NCBI GenBank assembly: GCA_903813345.2
Contig: CAIIXF020000011.1
Location: 14,491,754-14,555,753, forward strand
Origin: Owenia fusiformis
Lineage: Eukaryota > Annelida > Polychaeta > Sabellida > Oweniidae
Length of the DNA: 64,000 nt
Reading direction: 5' to 3'
Part shown: positions 56,301-64,000 of the stretch, piece by piece
How the letters are laid out: each line of letters opens with the position of its first letter
Numbering within the stretch: position 1 is the first letter of the stretch
Notes under the pieces: model-generated
Database searches by the model: none
Told to the model about the DNA's origin: nothing
What the model saw: the letters and a program-made list of their open reading frames with translations, nothing else
Position numbers and translations under genes: made by a program

Positions 56301-58478
56301 TTTTGTCCAGCCAAGCAAGGCCCTTAAGCTTGTATCACCTTCCATCGCCTTTAGTCATATTATATCAACTAGACTTGAACACTCTTTCAGGCATTTCCCC
56401 GCCAGTCATGTTGCGTCTGCTTCAACTCTTCAACTACGTGTTTTCCTCGTACTAATCTTCTCCTCAACTCTAGGGATATCACTATGTTAAAGTTTGCATC
56501 GCATCACTTTTCCCCTGCACTCTTTGGTGTTTTTGGCGTGCTTGGACCCTTGGTTCTATTTTTCTCTGCTTCTGTGAGATCCTTTGGAATGATTTGTGAT
56601 TGTTTTTTCCATGTTTATCTATGTTCAGGGAGCTTTGTTTTTTATGGGTACGTACGTCCCCAAGTTCTACTTTTCCGTTTTCTAAAGAGCTATTCATGTC
56701 CTTTTTGCAAAATTCCAGGCAAAATTTATATGAACTATTAATTGTGTGTTACTTGTACCACTGCCATAAACACGGTCACAATCATTGTTATCGGCATTAC
56801 TTGGGTCATTGCTAACAGTCTCTCTTCTTTTTGATTTGTCTCCTGTATTATTACGCTATCTGAGACTAACATAACATGTCTCAGGCGCAATGACATAATT
56901 TTTTCTTTTATGGTCTTTATCTTTTTCAGATAGTGCACTCAGCTATTGAGACAATGCATTTATGAACCCGAGCACGCCCTTTTTGGTGCTTTTTCCTATC
57001 ACTATAGTCTTTTTGAATTTCAGCAGGATGCTTTCCCATCTACGAAAAGTATACAAGTTGATAAATGAACATACCTGTAAAGATTTGACGACAGAAAATG
57101 TGTGCAATAGAATTTATCAATAACGTTACCTATGGTAACGTAATTTATGACATAGAAAACGCAAGACTATAGCTTCAATTCAAATTGAATGATAGAAAAG
57201 TGTTTTTATATTCATCTTCACATTTATACTGACTGTCTTTATGCCATAGATAACATCAAATTAACACTACATCTTCGTTTTACAAGAGCGATACTATATT
57301 AGGTGTGATATATACCTTAAATTGTGTGGATTTACTCTACAAAGGTGGTAGTGTTTCTTTATTCAGATTCAAATGAATATGAATACTCAAATTTCCCGCT
57401 TTATAAACTTTATTCAGAGCTAGGAGTATGGTAACCGTTATTTTCGTACTACTAGGTATCGTAAATGATGGTGTCGTAAATGATGCAAATACCCTTTTGC
57501 TGGCTGTATTATATTCAAACAATGTCAATTTAGTTAAAAATACTGATCAACAAGGATCACTCCTACCATACAATAAGGTGATATAACATTAATTTGCTCA
57601 GACACTTATTGCCTGTGAAAACTATGATCACGTAAATGATTTTCTTATCTATAACTTCATGAAAAACGGGAATTATAATTTTCTGGCCCCAAAATCTCAA
57701 CGTTTCAAATATCAACTTTTACGACTTTCTATTAAGTATTCAAATTGGAATCCAGATACGTATATGGCACATATGAAACATTAATTTTTCACCAGTTTTT
57801 ATATGATTTATAGCACAGGAGGGTTGATATAAAAAAGTCTGGCGACATTGGTCAAGGAACAGTTTCAACATGGTTAAAATGTCAAAATGATAGTTTCTGT
57901 CATTTAACCAGAAGCTGGGATCGCCTTGTGTATAATACACCACTTTATATGGGATGTTATGCATGAAAAATTCTCTAATGGCACCATACAATCCTGATTT
58001 TTGATATGGCGACAGTCACGTAACTGATGAATAGCCCTATTCTAGTACATATAATAAAATATGTGTAACTGAGAAATCATATATTACAAACGTGCTAGGT
58101 AGAGGGTCATATATACTATTTATATATACAACAAAAAGTGATGTTGGTAATGTAAATGCTGAGATTGAGCCCTGGGTCACCTATTTTGCATTCTTATTGA
58201 GAATGGGTGTGTAGTTTCGAAGATTCATTATGAAAAAGTCGTAAAAACATATTTCTTGGATCAATATTCAGAATTGATCGATTGACAATGTTGTGATTTT
58301 TTGCTGCAGTATGCTTCAATGAAGGTTTATGTCCATATTTTTGAAAATTCCATGGGGAAATATTTCGCAAAATTTAAAGGGCCTGTCTATAAGATACATC
58401 CGATTTGTACATCTCATATATACTAGAATCTCAGTTGGGTGTGTGATCATTACGATAGCTCTAACTTCCGTAACATTC
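53355..58478. repeat. Region framed by a direct repeat and filled with GTAACGTAAATGATG-type motifs
   Basis: TTACGATAACT...TTCCGTAACATTC at 53355-53384 recurs as TTACGATAGCT...TTCCGTAACATTC at 58449-58478. In between, variants of TAACGTAAATGATG occur at about 55350, 55508, 55695, 57137, 57457, 57471, 57630, 58015 and 58147, and inverted near 54980. CATTCTCAATAAGAATGCAAA (54778) has an inverted partner near 58185. No transposase or other gene is recognised. It may be one large degraded element or an array of related insertions. Confidence 0.4.
55950..56940 (-). pseudogene. Possible decayed coding sequence, coiled-coil-like, family unknown
   Basis: On the minus strand one frame from about 56400 down to 55950 reads protein-like with few stops (three or four, all TGA), ending with GDKELHLGDFFTAVYNYCWY and YYFLRKEESPMVSRMLRYL. 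Neighbouring minus frames at 56482-56697 and 56738-56938 are rich in K, E, Q and N (for example KNNHKSFQRISQKQRKIEPR) and may be shifted parts of the same sequence. No domain is recognised. It could be the remains of a transposon or host gene; chance is not excluded. Confidence 0.3.
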
Positions 58479-59383
58479 TAAAGTTTTTACATTTTACAAT
58501 CTCTCCTTGGTCAGTTTGCAATTGGTAATAATATCTCATAAATTCCTAATTTCAGAAGGGACATTAGGAGACTATACCACGCTGACTATCTAAACCGATT
58601 GTGGACTTATTTTGTATTCGTATGCCTTTACAATAGGGTAAGCGATATAAGAGAACGTGTACTAGTATGTGAAGGTGTAAACCCCAAGGGATTACAGTAC
58701 TCTCCCCCACCTGTACAGTACCTTTATACTCTTATTTTATACTTTATACTTTTATTTTGGCAAGTAAGTACGAAGGGGGAAGAACAAACACATAGAGGAA
58801 CATAAATTAATTCTAAAATTCCATGTCTCGTTCATGCGATGTCACTAGTCGTAAAGCAAACCATATATACATTTGGAGGGAAACCATTCGAAAGAAAATG
58901 TAAAAACGTACCATTTGCCGCTATTTTGAAAAGCTGTGTATGTTACGGTAACTACTGTCATCGTAACGGTTACCCCATTGTAATTTGAAGAATTTGCGGA
59001 TAATAGGAAATCACAAGGAAGGACGATGATTGACAATATCAACATAGATCGACACAATGAAACCAACATAATAAATAGAGTGCCATATTCTAACTCATTA
59101 TTTACAATTATGTACAAATACATCATATTTATTGAAAAATTAAATGTCTACATTTCAATGATAAAAGACATGCAGATATTACAACATAAACACATATTTC
59201 ATTATTTAGAAGTGTTTTGATGTCTAGCCATCTTGAAGAATGATTGTTATTTGTTAAAACGGTTAACAGTATGTAATTCATTTATTAACATAATGTCTTT
59301 ACTTGTCAGCACATTTCTTAATTTGTTAACTTTATTTTGAAGACTGGTGCAAAAATACACAGTGTAATTTTGACTTCTAATAA
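58479..59383. other. No gene recognised
   Basis: AT-rich. GTTACGGTAACTACTGTCATCGTAACGGTTACC near 58942 is a further, self-complementary relative of the preceding motif region and of 63575-63757. Confidence 0.3.
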
Positions 59384-59501
59384 GTCTAGCTATACGCCCT
59401 TGTGAGACCCCCCCTCCCTCCTCCGTACACACATCATCTGTGCGAGAAGGTGCGTAGTCAAGTAGTGGTAGGGGGGGGGTCACAAGAGCATGCTGCTAGA
59501 C
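59384..59501. mobile_element. Harbinger-type mini-element, 118 bp, TAA target
   Basis: GTCTAGCTATACGCCCTTGT and, from the right, GTCTAGCAGCATGCTCTTGT are inverted ends followed by C and G tracts. TAA is present at 59381-59383 and 59502-59504. A TWA target fits PIF/Harbinger. Confidence 0.68.
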
Positions 59502-59504
59502 TAA

Positions 59505-59818
59505 CTTCCAATCAAACGAATACGAAACTGCTCCATTCTCTAGAAAGTTCCAAGACCACTAAAAGAAGGGAACGTTAAGTATGAGCAGACTGATAAATGT
59601 AGGTATAAACGAGATCTGATTTTTTATCTCTATTCCTATTCATTTCCTTGAGATATACGAGTACAAGAGTAGTACAAAGATATAAAGTATTCTCTCCAAA
59701 TGGCCCGGCGTCTAAAATTGATGTGTGAGTGAAAGTTTAGCATTTAAACTAAGAGAAGACTAACAAGAGATTAACATGACCAAATGTCACCACCTAGTTG
59801 CTCACAATATTATGAATC
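59505..59818. other. No gene recognised
   Basis: Short AT-rich interval between a MITE and a tandem repeat; nothing identified. Confidence 0.3.
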
Positions 59819-60450
59819 TTTTTTACCTAGAAAAGGTCATTGGAGGTCAAATCTAAAGTCAGATTTGACATTCTGATTTCAATAAAAATATCGGTCAATT
59901 ATTGTATAGATCTACATGTATGTACCACTTTGAATGCTCACAGTTGTTCATGTAAAATTAATCATGGGCAGTTATACACCCCTGGGATGTCAAAGCCCAT
60001 ATAATGTTGTAAATTTGTAATGAAAAATGAAATAAAATGTTTTGAAATTGAATTGAATTGAAATTTGAAACAAGTTGAGAAACTACTTTTTTGGCCTTGA
60101 GAAGGTCATTGGAGGTCAAATCCTTTTTCACCTTGAGAAGGTCATTGAAGGTCAAATTTCAAATCTATTTGAACTTTTGAGAACTTGTAGATGATTTTGA
60201 AAAACAATTTGGTCAATTTGAAGCAAGTTGAAAACCTTTCTTTTTTTACCTTACCTTAAGAACATTGAAGGTCAAATCTCAAATCTATAGTCAGATTTGA
60301 ACTTTTGAGAACTTTGTGGATGATTTTGAATAAAAAAATTTGGGTCTTGAAGCAAGTCGAAAAAAGATATTTTTGGCCTTTTCTAACCGTTTTGACCTTG
60401 AGAAGGTCATTGAAGGACAAATCTTAAAGTCAGATTTGAACTTCAGAATT
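59819..60450. repeat. Degenerate tandem repeat, unit about 150-170 bp, with an inserted LINE/SINE tail
   Basis: Units share CCTTGAGAAGGTCATTGAAGG, TCAAATCTCAAATCTA, GTCAGATTTGAACTTTTGAG and AACTTGTAGATGATTTTGAA; they are seen from about 59819, 60095, 60130, 60255 and 60400. Within, 59940-60062 ends in AAATTGAATTGAATTGAAA, the look of a LINE or SINE 3' tail with a pentamer repeat. Non-coding. Confidence 0.6.
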
Positions 60451-63400
60451 TGTTACAGAGGCCGGTCGCCAACCACCAACTACCAACTACCAATCGCCAC
60501 CCGCCGATCGTCAACCGCAGTCACAAAAATGGAGTCAAAAATGGAGACCATATGGCATAACAATATGTCACCACTTTGTGGTGGTGAACAAAGCATGTGA
60601 AGCTTGATGTAAGAAAACATGCTTTATGATATTATGTGTATGTGAAAAATATTGAATAAAATGAATATTACAGTACGTGAAATCATACATCAATCATTGA
60701 ACCACCAACACTGTTTACATACACAGTGTACTATTTGAGGCCAGGTGTAAAAGGGTAGGAAGTCCTATCAAATTATGGTCCTACTCTCCATTGATTTATA
60801 TGGTGACCTCTTTCCCTTATTATCTTATACACAATCAGGGCTGTTAAGAAAGGGGACCATAATTCCTGGAGGACCATAATTTCTTTTACACCTTGATTTG
60901 AGCATGGTAATTAATACTAAAATGCAGCTATAGCTACAAGCCTCCAAACCACATTTAGTCAAAATGGTCAAGAATGAGACGCCAGGGCAGCATATCCATA
61001 TAAATTGATACTTTTGCAAGCTTCGAGAGAATTACTATATCACGATGGCCAATTGTCAATAAAATTGGCAATGTAGTAGAAATCAAGCCAAATTAGATTG
61101 CTGTTAGTAGGATGATGTAATTGTATTATGTGAAACGATTGAAGGAACGACACGATAGTCTCTTGTTAATAAGTGTCAAAAGCTGACTAAGTGCGTCGAT
61201 ACACTACTGACTGAAATTGAATCGATGGTAGTGCGAGCCGGGAGCAAGTGGTAATACATTCCCAAATAAGCGCAGGGTAGACAATGCCTATCCTATACAA
61301 CCCCTAAAACAGTTCTGAAACGTGACGATATTAATCTTTTCTGTCAGTTTTACTATCAATAACAAAAAATAAACACATTGCAAACTGTCACAGAGTTTTT
61401 CTAGAGTCACATGTACCAGAACCCACCTCACCACTACAAGTTGATGCTTACTCCCCTTCGCCCCAATCACGTTATCCCCCTGATCGCAAATATCTAATTT
61501 GTTAAACGTATATAAGATAGAAGCTACACTACATTTTAAAAGTCTGGAAACCCAGTCAGTCCTATTTGACCATGTGTTAATTTTTAGAATTTCATGCATA
61601 TCTGATCTTTGTATTGTTTTGCTTCATTGCCCATATTTAGATGGAGATACGTCAAGTTATTGTTTTTACATAATAAAGTAGAAAACTAGTGTACAATTGA
61701 GGCTTTTGCAATTGAGATTTAAACACATCAAAAATTCATAACCATTTAAATAGACTTAGACGCACAATCCAAAAGGAAGGCTATGTTATCAAACTTTTGG
61801 AGGGGAGTGTACGCAAGAACTATGCACTCGAGTCTGCTTCATTTTTCACCGGACACGATCAATTACGCTTTTTCTTTGGCAGATTACAATAACAATTCGT
61901 TGAAAGTAAGTAATATTCGTTGCATGATCAGTTGATGTATTTTTGATATCTTCTCGCCTGCTTGATATATTGAATTACTTCGTATGTCATGTGGATCCAA
62001 TTGGTGTGAAGAAAGTTCTTCACTTTTTAGTTATTTCCGTTAAAACCATAATTTAAAGCTTTTGTGAAAATGGTGGCCTACATAGACACTTAATATTTTC
62101 TTAAGAAACCAATTCTATTAGTCATAACATATTACGTAAAGTGTCAAGTTTATGGAAATGGCATGAGATATTCCAGACACAGATAGAACAAACGAACTTT
62201 ATGAACGATATCTAAGAAGCGTATTTACTAGTACTTGTACTGCATAACACGCGATCCGAGCGTATGTATGTGCGTAGGCGTGCCGACATATGTCACATGG
62301 ATGGTGTTTTCTAAATTCAAAAAATGGAGTCTGTGGGCTGTCTTTTGTTCTTCTGATTTGCCCTTTCTGTCACCTTGCTGACATCTCTAAACTCTGCGAG
62401 TAATCTTAACAACTGATGAATTCAAATTTCAACCCGGCGTGTTGAGAAGAGCGGAGGTTATCGTACCATGATGTGCAACACAAAACAGCAAGATTCTAGC
62501 CTCATATATTAGCACCATTTTATCATTGTTTTACTCGAAGAAATCTCCATTTAACACCCCATTATCGTGCCACTATCGCTTCTCAGAACATAACTCCTTC
62601 GTTATTACTAAACCTGTGTTGTGTATCACAGTATGTTTATTTGTATTTTGGCCACAAGACCTGTTTAAAGATTTCACTAAGAGGTGAGTCCCTGTACGGT
62701 AATTAAACTTTAAGACCTCGTAATCTCACTGGAACATGTCTTGAAAAATAATTTCTTCATTTAACGACCTACTTGATTGAATAAAATGAGCATCGCTATT
62801 GCAAGTGAATTAAGAGATATTGGAATTTTACATTCATTGAAAAATCAATGTACGTCAGTTCGAATGCGAAATTCTAGGGATGAGACTCCATTTTCTTTTA
62901 TGTCTTCATCGTTTAGCCCTGGCATCACAAATAATGTTTTATACATTTTAGATAACTACATGCGCCCCTGCGGATCAAACTTTTAAGCTCGGAATTTTCA
63001 ATTGAGATTTGTCCCACAAGTAGGCCTACTGTAAACGTTCAGAACAGGATAATTTGGCATTTAACAAAAAAGGTGCTATTTTGTCATTCGGTACGACGAT
63101 CTTTAAATCGAGCTTCCTAAGATGACATTTATTAAGATATGTGTCCGCAAATGTGATTTGTTTGACGTTGTTATCCCACTGAAATATATTGTCAGGCGAG
63201 AAAGCATTTATTCCATTAAACTCGGTCTTGGTTGGTATGATTTGATGCAGAGGACAATGGAGTTTTTGTACAGAAAGTACAGGGTGCCTAAAAAACAATG
63301 TCATCACTCAAATAGAAGTGTAAATGAAGGAATAGGCATGGAATTGATTCAAAAACCTTTAACCTGATATTTCTATGCTCTGCACGTGTCCTGGATGGAA

Positions 63401-63574
63401 ATGAAGCAACAGGGTATATTAAAAACTATTAAATTATGTTATATATTAGGAGATATAAAATAAAAGAAAACTTAGAAACGTTTAGGTTTCCAAAAGAAAT
63501 TCACGTTCCAAATGGAAAAGATGAATTTAAGCAGCCTTGTATAAAGAGTCATACTGTCATCCGCAATGGAGGTA
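60451..63574. other. No gene recognised
   Basis: The minus frame 61288-61599 (103 codons) contains DQGDNVIGAKGSKHQLVVVR, which looks protein-like, but no domain or clear exon borders were found. CAACCACCAACTACCAACTA is a short simple repeat at 60470-60500. The frames near 62777-63367 have no recognised motifs. Confidence 0.3.
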
Positions 63575-63757
63575 CGGCGACAACGTAACGGTTCTGTTAA
63601 CGTAACAAAATGGCGGTAACTCAAAGTGTAACTTTAATGATTAAGCGCCAAGGCGCCATTTTTATAATTCGAATCAATCTTGAAGCTTTTGTGCCACGAA
63701 CCAAATCCCAAGTTAAGTCAATTGTTATGTCAACGGAACCGTCATCGTAACTCCAAG
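63575..63757. repeat. Short inverted-repeat element with CGTAACGG words
   Basis: AACGTAACGGTTCTGTTAAC on the left pairs with GTCAACGGAACCGTCATCGT on the right. The CGTAAC words connect it to the repeats at 53.3-58.9 kb. Ends and target duplication are not defined. Confidence 0.5.
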
Positions 63758-63823
63758 GCAGTGTTCCTTCACTTCCTACTGGAATACTCAGCTGTATAGC
63801 CTATTTCTATATGTTTCTAAAAG

Positions 63824-64000
63824 TTATATTTGAGTTAATTTCCTCTTTTGTCCTGGTGTTAACTCAAGTTGAGCAGGATTTACTTCAATCTCATCATAAA
63901 TTGTGGCAATATTAATTTGTCCTTGTTTTACATCCATGGATGCCTTGGTGTCGTCTGCTTCAAAGTCGTCTGTTGCAACATTCCCGCCATGTTTCCTCTT
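63824..64000 (-). CDS. C-terminal end of an unidentified protein (partial, runs off the window)
   Basis: The minus frame is open from the window edge through 58 codons to TAA at 63824-63826. It reads KRKHGGNVATDDFEADD and then NIATIYDEIEVNPAQLELTP and QKRKLTQI: polar, acidic and with an IYDEI motif that could be a tyrosine-phosphorylation or SH2-binding site in a cytoplasmic tail. Codon composition is more protein-like than in the surrounding DNA. Whether it is a host exon or part of a mobile element cannot be told from this fragment. Confidence 0.4.
   Translation of the reverse strand, partial: KRKHGGNVATDDFEADDTKASMDVKQGQINIATIYDEIEVNPAQLELTPGQKRKLTQI

Noticed and set aside
61288-61599. 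103-codon minus frame as a gene
   Set aside because: Part of it looks protein-like, but the composition is uneven, exon borders are unclear and no family is recognised; left as a note in the intergenic entry.

Overview
The window looks like AT-rich nuclear DNA of an invertebrate animal, most likely a marine deuterostome or lophotrochozoan. The evidence is spliced genes with canonical GT-AG introns, an animal-type neuropeptide GPCR, a PARP12/ZAP-like mono-ADP-ribosyltransferase, an L1/Tx1-type retrotransposon and very many short inverted-repeat DNA transposons. The species cannot be named from sequence alone.

Layout: 1.3-2.3 kb holds the last two exons of a minus-strand coiled-coil gene. 2.4-9.1 kb is a mosaic of DNA transposon remnants and a decayed Jockey/CR1-type reverse transcriptase. 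9.5-26.2 kb is one retrotransposon locus: a full-length L1/Tx1-like LINE whose 5' part is inverted (twin-priming structure), flanked by a perfect 13-bp target duplication, and later hit by at least four DNA-transposon insertions that split both ORFs. Its ORF1 protein carries a C-terminal NADAR (DUF1768) domain, now split by an insertion. 27.6-31.2 kb is a six-exon gene for a 742-aa protein with five CCCH zinc fingers, two WWE domains and a PARP catalytic domain. 31.2-47.4 kb is gene-poor with several mobile elements and a possible non-coding first exon ending at 41,622. 47.4-48.7 kb is an intact 420-aa bombesin/CCHamide-type GPCR. 48.9-63.8 kb is again mobile-element and tandem-repeat DNA, and the last 177 bases hold the C-terminal end of an unidentified minus-strand reading frame.

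The genes form no operon. The two well-supported host genes are the PARP12/ZAP-like gene (predicted mono-ADP-ribosylation, RNA binding, plausibly antiviral) and the GPCR (neuropeptide signalling). The main points of interest are: (i) the LINE ORF1-NADAR fusion, a predicted ADP-ribose/N-glycosidase activity carried by a retrotransposon; (ii) the complete reconstruction of the twin-primed LINE and the order of later insertions; (iii) a group of five elements whose ends begin with CAC (one with heptamer CACGGTG) and that have 5-bp target duplications, the signature of the Transib/RAG group; and (iv) an H-Y-M instead of H-Y-E catalytic triad in the PARP. All assignments rest on reading motifs by eye; no database search was made.
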